NCBI RefSeq assembly: GCF_001411555.2
Contig: NC_049904.1
Location: 32,005,370 to 32,069,369, forward strand
Length of the DNA: 64,000 nt
Reading direction: 5' to 3'
DNA from: Juglans regia
Taxonomy: Eukaryota; Streptophyta; Magnoliopsida; Fagales; Juglandaceae
In this document: positions 45,441-59,260 of the stretch, in pieces
Numbering within the stretch: the first letter of the stretch is position 1
How the letters are laid out: the number at the start of each line of letters is the position of its first letter
The notes under the pieces: model-generated
The model's input: only the letters and a program-made list of their open reading frames with translations
Database searches by the model: none
Told to the model about the DNA's origin: nothing
Position numbers and translations under genes: made by a program

Positions 45441-48400
45441 TCAACGTCTTCGAGTTTTCCGGAGATAGGGAAGGCCCCCTTTATCCAACCGGATATTACC
45501 TCTAATATTAGCAGGCAGCTTAGATAAAGAAAACCAAGAGCCATATTGACCCTTAGCACCCATTTTAGCAAATCCATCAGCAACCAAGTTACATTCTCTA
45601 TAGCAGTGAGCTAAAGAAACATTAAGTCCAGCAATACGACTCTGAATTTCATCCCAATAATCTTCTATATACTATAGGCCACATCTCTGAGTCCTCAACC
45701 AGTTAAGCACAAGCATGGAATCAAGTTCAATCTCCACCGATAAAAAACCCAACAAACCAATGTACCGAAGACCATGAAGAAGACCCATCAGTTCGGCATA
45801 GTTGTTAGAATTATGCCCAGAGACTTCAGCAAACCTGCAAATCAAATCACCTTTATCATCACGAATGATGCCTCCAGCACCCGAAGGACCTGGATTACCA
45901 AGAGAACACCCATCGACATTTAATTTAACCCAACCTGGCTTAGGCGGTTTCCACGTGATCGGAGAAATAAACTCCTTCCTCAGGCCCTTTAAAGACATAT
46001 TGAAACATTGTAAAATACCTTCATCACGCCGAGTAAACAAATTAACATCCTTTAGTTTTAAAGCAATCCAGGAAATCCAATATTTTATGGAACACCAAAC
46101 CTGTTGAACCGATTCCATCAGGCCTTCCATCCTGGCCTTACAACGACGCCCCCATAATCTCCAAGTAATGATAGCCGGAAGAAGACCCATCAATTGACCA
46201 GGGCGATTAGAGTTTTTTGCCCGCCTAAACCAACATTCCCCCGCTGTCTCCAAGAACCACCTTCCATCCAAGGAACTCCAATAACCACCGAGCATATACG
46301 CCAAATTTTTTCAGCAAATTCCCCTCTCGAGAGACAATGATTAAGATCTTCATACTTAGAATTGGAGCAACAATCGCAACGGGAGACAATAGAGATACCG
46401 ATCTTGCGGATTCTGTCATCCACAGGAAGACAATCATGTATAGCCTTCCACATAGTAATCGACATTTTTTTGGGAAGCGCAGAATGCCAGACCCATTTAG
46501 CCCAAGGGAAATCTGGACCCCTCATACGAATACAATTCCACGCACTTTTAGTAGAGAAATGCCCGTCAGCATTAGGAAGCCAAATCAACATATCCTTCCC
46601 ATTTTTAATCCGACCCAGAGTCATAATAAGATCTTCAACTTTATGAACTCCAACCAACTGAGTAAAAAGATCTAAATTCCAACCCAACCCAGATTTGCAA
46701 TCTTCCAATTTAAGATTCAGTTTATCATAAATCTGAATATTATCGCGAAGAGGGCCATCATCAGCCCAATTATCATGCCAAAAAAAAAGATTACCCTCAC
46801 GAACTTTCCATTTAGAATTAGATTGCACTAAAGAAATACTTTGCAAGATCATCTTCCATAAGAAAGACCCTTTCTTAGGGTTCACCATAGAAATATGTCT
46901 TTCACCAAGATATTTGGCAAGAAAAAATTGAGACCAGAGAGAGTTACCTTGCAAAAGGTTCCAAGCAAGTTTCATGTGAAGAGAAGACTGCACATCATGA
47001 AGGCTACGAATTCCCAGCCCACCTTCCGCAACAGGCTTACAAATATCCACCCAAGAGCGCCATTTTTTCTTAGGTTTATCATCTTTAACACCCAAAAAAA
47101 AGTACTAATGATTCTTTGAAGTTTCTCAATCACAGATTTAGGAATCTTTAAGATAGAAAGATTATGAACGGGAATACTTTGAAAAACATGTTAATGAGAA
47201 TCAGACGCGAACCACTAGATAACAATCTGGCTTGCCATCCCTCCAATCTAGACTGAATTTTAGCAATCAAATCATCAAAATGAGTAATCTTAAGACGACC
47301 AGAAATAATAGGAACACCCAAATATTTGAAAGGAAAACTTCCTTCCGTAAAACCAGTGAAACGAAGGAGTGCCCGACGTTTAGTACCCGAAATCTGAGAG
47401 GAGAAAAAAATGGCAGATTTGTTTTTGTTCACAGCTTGCCCCGACCACAGTTCATAAATCTTCAACACCTCAGTAATAGCTTTCAAAGAGGTTTTTCCCC
47501 CATTACAAAAAATCACCATATCATCAGCATAAAGTAAATGAGAAATAGTAGGGGTACCTCTAGGATGGAAGAACGGAATAATCTTACCAATGCGAACCTG
47601 CTTTTTAATCATTCTCGAAAAGATTTCCTCCACAAGGATGAATAAATAAGGAGAAATAGGATCACCTTGCCTCAATCCACGACCATCTTTAAAGAAACCT
47701 TTGGGAACACCGTTCATGACCAGAGAAAACCAAGGACTAGTAATGCAATTACTAATCAACATACAAAAGAAATCCTAGAACCCAAAAGTTTTAAGAACAT
47801 GCAAAAGAAAAGACCAATCAACGCTGTCATAAGCCTTCGCAATATCAATATTCAACACAACATTTCCACCATGAGCAGGTTTATTAATAGAATGAATCAT
47901 TTCTTGCATCACACTAATATTTTCAAAGATACTGCGACCCGGAAGGAAGGCTCCTTGTTCAGGAGAAATAATTTTAGCAAGAAGAGGGGAGAGGCGATTA
48001 ACCATAATTTTAGTGCAAATTTTGTAGAACACACTGCAAAGACTGATCGGTCTAAACTTATCAAACGTCGTCGGATTATTCACTTTAGGGATTAATACCA
48101 GAAAAGTAGCATTAAAAAATCGAGGAAGAGCCATACCTCGAAAAAAATCAGCCACGGCATCAACAACATCAGAACCCACAATGTGCCAACAAGAACGATA
48201 GAAACCCGACCCAAACCCATCAGGGCCCTGGCTACTATCTTCCGGTATGGAACAAAGAGCATCATAGACATCCTGAGAAGAAGGAACACTGGAAATAAGG
48301 TCATTATCACCCTGAGAGATAATAGGTTGAACAAGATCCCCCAAATGCGGCGCCTCACGGTAATTCCCAGCCTCCAAGAATTGAGAAAAATAAGAAATCG

Positions 48401-49565
48401 CCCCTTCATGAATCTGCGCAGGAGAAGAGAGAATAGTACCATCCTCTAGTTTCATCTCTTTCACCTCTTTATGATTGCGGCGCGTGATAGCCCGAAAGAA
48501 ATTAGAGTTCGCTTCTCCCTGTTTAATCCAACCTTGTTTAGCTTGTTGGGCTAGGCGTTTTTCTTCCCTATCAATCCAAACAGAAAGCTAGGCAACGAGG
48601 TCATCCTCCACATCTTCAGAATAATCGGATTGCAAGCTAATCTCCAATCCCTTAATCCGATCCTCAAGAGTCGCAATATGATGGTCAATTCTACCAAAAA
48701 TCTGCTTATTCCAAGCTCTCAAAACAGTTTTTAGTCTTTTAAGTTTAGTAACAAGAATAAACAAACTAGACCCCCCAACAACCTCATCATTCCAAGAATT
48801 CAAGACACAATCAAAAAAATGAGCATGAGAAACCCACATTTGCTTAAATTTAAAAGAAGGAAAGCCATACCGAACATTCTGGTTCTCCAGCGAAATCGAC
48901 ATCGGCGCATGATCAGAAGAGGTTCGAGCCAGATAGTCCATAGCAGCATCCGGAAAAATATCAAGAGCCGCCGTATTCAAAAAACAACGATCAAGACGCG
49001 CCCATTGCTTAGATCTTCCAGCTTGACCATTACACCAAGATAGAGAATTCCCACGGAAAGGCATATCAAGAAGACCACAAGAACCCACCCAATCATTAAA
49101 CTCCTCCATCGCCAAGTTCAACCGAGGCCTACCCCCTCTACGTTCCGAATCATTTCTGATAATATTAAAATCTCCCATCACCATCCAAGGAAATTGATGA
49201 ATATTAGCACCACTCAACGAATACCACAATCTTCTACGCTCCAAATAAGAACATTTCGCATAAATAAAGGTAATACGAAAATCATTCATATTGGGTATAC
49301 GAACAGTCAAGAATTGATCTCCCATACCCTCAATAACAAGATTAACTTCCTGAACCCAAAACAACCAAATTTTCCTGCCTTCATTAACATTAGACCAACA
49401 ACAATCAAAACGCAATCTATCACGCCACAAATCTAATTGAGAAATACTAACCATAGGCTCAGCAATAACAAGAATTTTAGGATGGAATTTCAATACCAAT
49501 TTATTAAGACGCTTTCTCGACGTTCCAACACCCCGAGCATTCCAATACAAATAAGAGATAGTCAT
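45441..49565 (-). pseudogene. L1 ORF2: endonuclease-reverse transcriptase-RNase H, disabled
   Basis: Starts at the ATG at 49565. The endonuclease part (49565 to about 48880) has YWNARGVG, the Glu of IAEPM, VMGDFNIIR and TSSDHAPM, the catalytic set of AP-type endonucleases. The reverse transcriptase follows with QGPDGFGSGFY, FLVLIPKV, FRPISLCSV, DIAKAYDSVDW, GLRQGDPISPYLFI and LLYADDM (YADD at about 47520-47531). Next come the zf-RVT segment (CDCCSNSKYEDLNHC, about 46400-46330) and RNase H (KLNVDGCS, NYAELMGL, EIELDSM, NLVADGFAK, about 45930-45500). Lesions: TAG at 48588-48590, TAG at 47775-47777, a frameshift near 47180 after INMFFKVF, a frameshift near 46200-46300 in front of CWFRRAKNS, and TAG at 45672-45674 where the related LINE has Trp (WYLEDFW). 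The final TGA is at 45441-45443. Confidence 0.9.
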
Positions 49566-51085
49566 AAATTAAGACGGGAGGGCTTGCTTGCAACCCTAGA
49601 GGAACCCCTTAATTTAATACCATTCCTCAAACCATTTTTTTCTAATTGAATTTTCAAATCCGAAACCACAATATTATTTTTAACTAAGTGATCCAAGGCC
49701 TCATCTGAATCTGAATCCGAACAAACAAATCCATCCGGGCAAATTGGGTCAATGTCGTCCTTATCACCATTACACCCATCTTGGACCATAGAAGGATTAC
49801 CTTCTTCATTAAGATCAAAATTGAGAATCGGTATGCTGGGCCCAGTTTCACCTTGCCCCGTAATAAAACATTGGTTCTCTTCATCATGAAGCCCAACCCA
49901 AGAGCCCCCAATGAAAACTGCTTTCTCACACAGCCCAGGCGAAGACAGCCCTACGGGCCCGTGAACCACATCACCTTCACCATCCAATCTTTCCAGAGCA
50001 AATTCATCAATTGACACTGCTTCTGGACCACCCTCGTGAATGATACCATTCATAGAATCACCAACCAAACCAGGAACAACCTCCCTTAACAACTCCTTAT
50101 CAGAGGCCACTTGCACCTGCTCAAGAGAGGTAGAAACAGCCCGAGTATCATCATTATTCATTTCTCCCTGTTCAGTTATAATCATACCAGCGACAGGCAC
50201 TAAAACCGTCTCTGCTTCAGGAATGGACATAGCAACTTCGGTCTGACAAATAGCTTCCACATTCGCCCCCTTCTCATTAGGTTGAACCGATTTCTTCACC
50301 CAGATCATCCCTCCTTTCTCCTTTTGTTTCTGATCACCCCCATATCGGCTGGTCCTTAGATTGTGTCCTTGGCAACGGCATTTTAAGCAATACGCCGGCA
50401 ACGTCTCATAGATAATTTCCTGCCTACGGCTGCGTTGCATCCTAGGGATACCAATCCAGAAGTGAGAAAGGGGCTATTGTGATGCATCAATCTCAAGGCA
50501 AACCCGAGCCCCATCTGTGCGAGTAGCACACATTGTCGGGTTATCACGTCGGAAGAATCTCCCTATTGGTGCCGTGAGTATTTCCAGAAGAGAGGAGTGA
50601 TAGAAGTTAGGCGGCAGACCCGGCAGGAAAACCCAAACAGGAACAAACGGTGGCTCAGAATCTTCATCAAACTCTGGTGACCAAGCAAAGGGACGGTATG
50701 GGACACCCTCAATTTCGCATGATTCCCGTGATAGAGCCTTATGAAGATCAGCTTCATTGTTCATGCGAATGAAGATGTTTCTGGGACGTTGCATGGCCGA
50801 AACCACAGGCATGGAAGAAAGACCCCAGCGGCTGCGGATGAAAGCACGGATGCCATCAATGGAAGGTCTTTGACGAAGAAATTTCACCACCATCGAATAT
50901 CTAAATGGAGCAGCAGTTTTCAAAATCTCCTCAGAAGAAAAAGAAAAATAAACCTCCCCTTCCATGGATTTCGGTTGCCTGAAAGGAAGAACGACCGCCG
51001 GCAGAGGTTGGGGTACTGAAGAAACAAGATCAGCAAACGATCGAGGAGGACCAGCCATAGGAGGCTGGCCATCAACGGTCGCCAT
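49562..51085 (-). pseudogene. L1 ORF1: nucleic-acid-binding gag-like protein, one nonsense codon
   Basis: Reads from the ATG at 51085 (MATVDGQPPMAG) through a Pro-rich start and a domain typical of plant L1 ORF1 (PVWVFLPGLPPNFY, DGARVCLEIDAS) to a TAG at 50474-50476, then continues in the same frame with FWIGIP and a zinc-knuckle region YCLKCRCQGHNLRTS. The knuckle should be CX2CX4HX4C; the last Cys is Ser here. A long acidic C-terminal part follows (VCSDSDSDEALD) and the frame ends in TGA at 49562-49564. The product would coat the element's RNA. Total 508 codons if the TAG were read through. Confidence 0.85.
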
Positions 51086-51208
51086 GCAAGGATCGAAAGC
51101 GGCGGATGAAAAAAAAAACTATAGAACCCTAGCAGAGCGAAAATTTACGAAAAAGGAAACTTTGTTCGCGGATTGTCACTAGTCTGTTTTTGAAATCATC
51201 TACTTATT

Positions 51209-52300
51209 CACATAATCATTAACCTGTCATTATAATTTATCCAAATTTTCAAACAAAACATAAAAAAATAATGCATCTTTTTTAAATTTCAAAATAAAAA
51301 TTATATTTTAATAATATTTTAACTTTATAATATTTTTATTTAACTTTTTCTCTCTCATTTTTCAAAACCAAATAAAACATTAAATATCTTAATTTAAACT
51401 ATTTCATTATTATTCACATAATTCTTATCTAATATCATTATCTAGGCCAACCTTAAGATTGAATATTTGGGGCAATTTAAAACCATGTTGGAGGCAATTG
51501 TATCCTTAATTTGGTTTGTTTCAAGGCTAGTTTAGATATTTGTAGTATCTTATAATTTTGTAAATAATAGTAAAATAGTGTGAGTTAAGATGTTTTATTG
51601 GATTTTAAATAACAGTTAAATGAAAATATTATAAAGTTAAAATTTGTTTGAATATTATTTTTATTTTGAAGTTTATAAAAGTTGTATTATTTTTTGTATT
51701 TGAATAATAATCATATAATAATTAGATGAAAAAGTTAAAAATTAAAAATTAAAAAATATTTTATGTTTAAAAATAAAATTATCAAAAATTTTGAGAATTC
51801 TGTTTCTCGTCTCTCTATGTCCATGCCCTTGGTGTTGTGAGGACCAAGGAGGTCTTCAAACAAATGAAAAACGAAAAAATAAACAAAAATATAAATGGTT
51901 TATAACTTTACAGCATAAACAAGTTAAGAAACAGCCCACATTATTGCCAGACAAAGTCGAGTTGTTTTTTTCTTTGTTTCGTAGTCAATCGATAATTTCT
52001 CACTCTTTTGATTTTAAGAAATGATAATTACAGTTGTTAATGTGCAAATGTCATATAATTATTTAAAATAAATAAATAAATATAAAATTTACATAAAAAA
52101 AAATTAATTTTTTAATGATAAATTTCACTCTTTTTCAAAATGACTACAGGATACTTATGCATTTCACGACTGAATGTAACATTTGTCTTTAATTTTCCTT
52201 TGGCTCAGATGATAATATTTTCCATGGGGTTCTCCATCATCATACGATTTTTGTATCTGACTAGGGAATAGGGACAATACGTGAGAAAACTTCCAATGCC
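51209..52300. other. AT-rich DNA between two LINEs
   Basis: No gene. 51209-51450 and 51520-51780 look like decayed pieces of the AT-rich MITE family (AATATTATTTTTATTTTGAA, AGGCTAGTTTAGATAT). The first LINE seems to have landed in such a piece. A possible diverged copy of the 12 kb short MITE lies at about 52060-52180. Confidence 0.4.
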
Positions 52301-54081
52301 AATTTAGTTAGCCCAATTTTTTTTTTTTTTTTTTTTTTTTAAAAGAGGACGGAGCCCCAATTTTATTGATTGCCCTCACTTTTGGCGGAGGAAAACCGTG
52401 GTTACAATCACGACACTTGGGAGGTACAAAAACCTAAATCTAGAAAAAGAGTACCCAAGCATCAAAACAAGTGTAACTATATAGGGTACAAGCCTAAAGA
52501 AATATATATAACCTACTTCCGAGAAAGCCAAAGAGGGAAACCTGCAAAAAACCAAGAAAACAAGAACAAAGAGACGCAAATACCAAGATATCAAAATTAG
52601 ACAAGCAAAAAACACAAAACAAACCTGGCAAGAGGCTCATGATATCCTCAGGTAGGGCATACCCAATTTGTCCATGCGGAGAAGACCCCTTAACAGGCTA
52701 GGCAACATGTGAATATCAGACCAATCAGAGTTCAAACCTTCAGCCCCACACTTAGCTAGAAAGTCAGCCACGACATTGCCTTCACGAAAAATGTGTGTTA
52801 CTGTATACTCCAGGCTATTAAGATGTCCTTGTAAATCTTCCCAAAAGTCTTCTAAATACCAAATGGGGCACTTATTCTTAACAATCCAATTGACCACCAG
52901 TTGGGAGTCAGTCTCTATTTGAACACGATAAAATCCAAGCGCGTGACATCTGCGAACACCTTCCAATAAGCTGCTGAGTTCTGCAAAATTATTGGTACCT
53001 AAACCCAATGGAACAGAGTAAGCCAGAAGTAATCTACCATCCTCATCCCGAATAACACCCCCAGCACCAGAGGTTCCAGGGTTCCCGAAACTACTTCCAT
53101 CGGTATTGAGTTTTACCCAGCCCCGAGGGGGCCGGTGCCATTTTACCACCCGGACCCTCTTGGGCTTAGGGAACAAGACTGGAATTTCCAGTCTATGCAA
53201 AATATTCATGTCCTGGGCGGAAAGAGAACTCACTTTCATGATCTGGTCCATGATGCGCCGGAGCCAAATTTTAATAGCGTGCCAAACCGACTCTTTTGAG
53301 TGAGCCTTATCTTCATATCGGGCTTTACAGCGCCTCTCCCAAAGTTTCCAGGAAATAATGGAGGGCAGAAGGCCAAATATGGTTCTAACCTGTGAAGACT
53401 TACCCGCACGACGAAACCAAAAATTAGTTTGATCCTTCCAAGTGTAGAAAGGGGCCATATGAACCCCTAGATGAGTGGCCGCTAGACGCCAAATGTGTCT
53501 AGCGAAATCTCCCGTGCAGAGCACATGGTTCAGGTCCTCAGTATGACCCTTTTGACAGCAATTACATTTAGAGGCCATTGAAACACCCACCATACTAATA
53601 TTCTTGTCAACACTGAGACAGTTATTAGTAGCCTTCCACATCATGATAGAAATCTTCTTGGGAAGATTAGTATGCCATATCCTCTGAGCCCAGGGTAAAG
53701 GGGGCGCCCGAACCCTTATACAGTCCCAGGCACTCTTAGTAGTAAAATTGCCTTCATTATCCTTCAACCAAACAAGCACATCTTCACCCTCCTTCTGTCT
53801 AGCAAAAAACTCATACAGATCATTGGCTTTCTGATGGCCCACTAATCTGTTCAGAAGAGAAATATCCCACCCATTCTCAATACGGCACTCATTTATCTTA
53901 ATCAAAGGTTGTTCAGTCACAGGAAATTGAGCATAGAGAGGGCCTTCGTTGTCCCAATTGTCATACCAAAAGGAGATATTACCTTCCTTCACAATCCATT
54001 TGGAGCTATTCATCACCTCCGGAATACTACGGACAATAGATTTCCAAAAGCGGGTCCCTTTAGAATTTAGTTAGCCCAATT
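52301..54081 (-). mobile_element. 5'-truncated L1 LINE with 18-bp target-site duplications
   Basis: AATTTAGTTAGCCCAATT at 52301-52318 recurs at 54064-54081. The body, 52319-54063 on the minus strand, ends in an A tail (plus-strand T run of 22 from about 52319) preceded on its own strand by CCGTCCTCTTTT. Only the 3' third of ORF2 is present. Same family as the LINE at 36175-37600, but without visible decay, so it is much younger. Confidence 0.93.
52637..54016 (-). CDS. LINE ORF2 C-terminal remnant: zf-RVT and RNase H, open frame
   Basis: An uninterrupted frame of about 459 codons within the truncated LINE; it stays open up to the element edge at 54063, so the apparent start is arbitrary. It holds NISFWYDNW, the zf-RVT zinc-binding segment (MWKATNNCLS, CNCCQKGHTEDLNHVLC) and a complete RNase H domain with KLNTDGSS, NFAELSSL, IETDSQLV and NVVADFLAK, so the Asp-Glu-Asp-Asp set looks intact. 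The frame ends PYLRIS then TGA. There is no endonuclease or reverse transcriptase, so it cannot move by itself. Expression from a nearby promoter is unproven. Confidence 0.85.
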   Translation of the reverse strand: MMNSSKWIVKEGNISFWYDNWDNEGPLYAQFPVTEQPLIKINECRIENGWDISLLNRLVGHQKANDLYEFFARQKEGEDVLVWLKDNEGNFTTKSAWDCIRVRAPPLPWAQRIWHTNLPKKISIMMWKATNNCLSVDKNISMVGVSMASKCNCCQKGHTEDLNHVLCTGDFARHIWRLAATHLGVHMAPFYTWKDQTNFWFRRAGKSSQVRTIFGLLPSIISWKLWERRCKARYEDKAHSKESVWHAIKIWLRRIMDQIMKVSSLSAQDMNILHRLEIPVLFPKPKRVRVVKWHRPPRGWVKLNTDGSSFGNPGTSGAGGVIRDEDGRLLLAYSVPLGLGTNNFAELSSLLEGVRRCHALGFYRVQIETDSQLVVNWIVKNKCPIWYLEDFWEDLQGHLNSLEYTVTHIFREGNVVADFLAKCGAEGLNSDWSDIHMLPSLLRGLLRMDKLGMPYLRIS

Positions 54082-55038
54082 GTATGTGCAATTTCGCTGG
54101 CTCCTGATGTAGTCAATTACGAGCAGCAGAGGGATATATATGATGACGAGGACGAACATCAATGCTTTGGAAGTATATGGATCTATACCCGAAGGAACTC
54201 TAAATGAGGATATATACTCACACCGCTGTAGGAATCTTTGGAAACATTGAATGGGACCATTTTAGTCCTCATGCGTCCCGTGGATATCATGGTGAGGAAA
54301 AAAAATGGCATATTCTATCATGTCAAGTGGACCTCAATGATGTTAATCGATTGAATTATGCCAAGCCTGTTTTTCATTCATGCTGCTGTCGAGGAGGTCG
54401 GAGAAAATAATTATGTTCATGGTTACTAAAGATGCTGAGGAGAAAAGATTGTTGGCTGCAAGTTGATACATTTACCATATGATGTCTCTTTGCATGCATG
54501 AATGGTCGAATTAATGGCAATGAAGTTAGTAGCAGAAGTGTAAATTTCAGTTTTGATGTAATTAATTGACATAAAATTAGGAGTGGAAGTGTAATATTCG
54601 ATTGTGATGTAACCAAAAGTGATGTTGAAGATTCACTTTGCACATGGCTGTCCAGAAGATTTGTCATAGTACCATGGATAGTACAACTAATCTTCTAGAG
54701 TCTAGACGAAAAAACCAAACTACAGTCTAATATATTTTGGCAAAAGTGCTTCCAAACGAACAAAAGAATATGATACAATAAACCGTCCAATGCATTTGCA
54801 TGCAATGAAGATTTGTAGTCAGTGACAAGTACTGCAGACCAGTTTATGTTACCGGTGGCGGAAACTTACATGTTCGTTCTCATCAAAGACAATGGTAAGT
54901 TGACAATCTGTGCTATATGTTATTCCAAGCCTCTATCTTCAATCAACACAACAATGCGGATGATTTACACATTATTTTAACACGTTCACTCAAATATTCT
55001 TATGGTGATTAATAAGTTCTGCCAATCACCTCTAAAAA
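54082..55038. other. 3' region of the NEK gene and spacer
   Basis: No gene. The part adjoining 55038 is presumably the NEK 3' untranslated region. Short open frames on either strand have no recognisable content. Confidence 0.4.
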
Positions 55039-58906
<3,868 letters not shown>

Positions 58907-59260
58907 GTGGAGCTTCAGAAGCTGAAAGTTAAGTCCAACTTCAGAGACAGATCCAACTAGTTATATCTACTAAATTTGTAGCCATTTCAGGCATCAAAGA
59001 TACATAATTGAAAGAAATATAGAAGTTGAAATTAACCCCCAAAATAAACCCAAAAAAAAAAAAAAAAAAAGAGGACTAAAAAGAGATCGAAGGCAGATAT
59101 GAGTTTGTACCTTGGTTACACAAGAAAAAGTCTTCTGAGCTTCTTGAGACTATTGAAGTTCCAGAAACTGCAAGGAATCCTTCCTATAGCTAAGAGACAT
59201 AAAAATCAGTAAAGACACATTCCATAATGATGATAGAACACCACCTTGTCAGAGAAGAGA
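58907..59260 (-). other. NEK 5' leader region
   Basis: A leader acceptor (TTTCAG|CTTCTGAAG) lies shortly before the NEK ATG, and a donor (AACCAAG|GTACAAAC) at about 59110, so the leader is split by an intron of about 190 bases containing a poly-T run on the minus strand. Confidence 0.5.

Larger units (their letters stand above)
45092..51208 (-). mobile_element. Full-length plant L1 LINE with 16-bp target-site duplications
   Basis: The element body is about 45108-51192 on the minus strand. AAATCATCTACTTATT occurs at 45092-45107 and 51193-51208 as a perfect target-site duplication. It has a 5' untranslated segment of about 107 bases, ORF1 (51085-49562), ORF2 (49565-45441), a 3' untranslated region and an A-rich tail (plus-strand T run 45108-45127). 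Domain order in ORF2 is AP endonuclease, reverse transcriptase, zf-RVT, RNase H, the layout of RNase H-bearing plant L1s. Four in-frame TAG codons and at least two frameshifts make it non-autonomous as it stands. It is inserted in AT-rich repeat-like DNA between the AG-peptide and NEK genes. Confidence 0.93.

Noticed and set aside
47232..49649. Several plus-strand open frames across the L1
   Set aside because: Basic, Arg/Asn-rich antisense shadows of ORF2; no recognised family.
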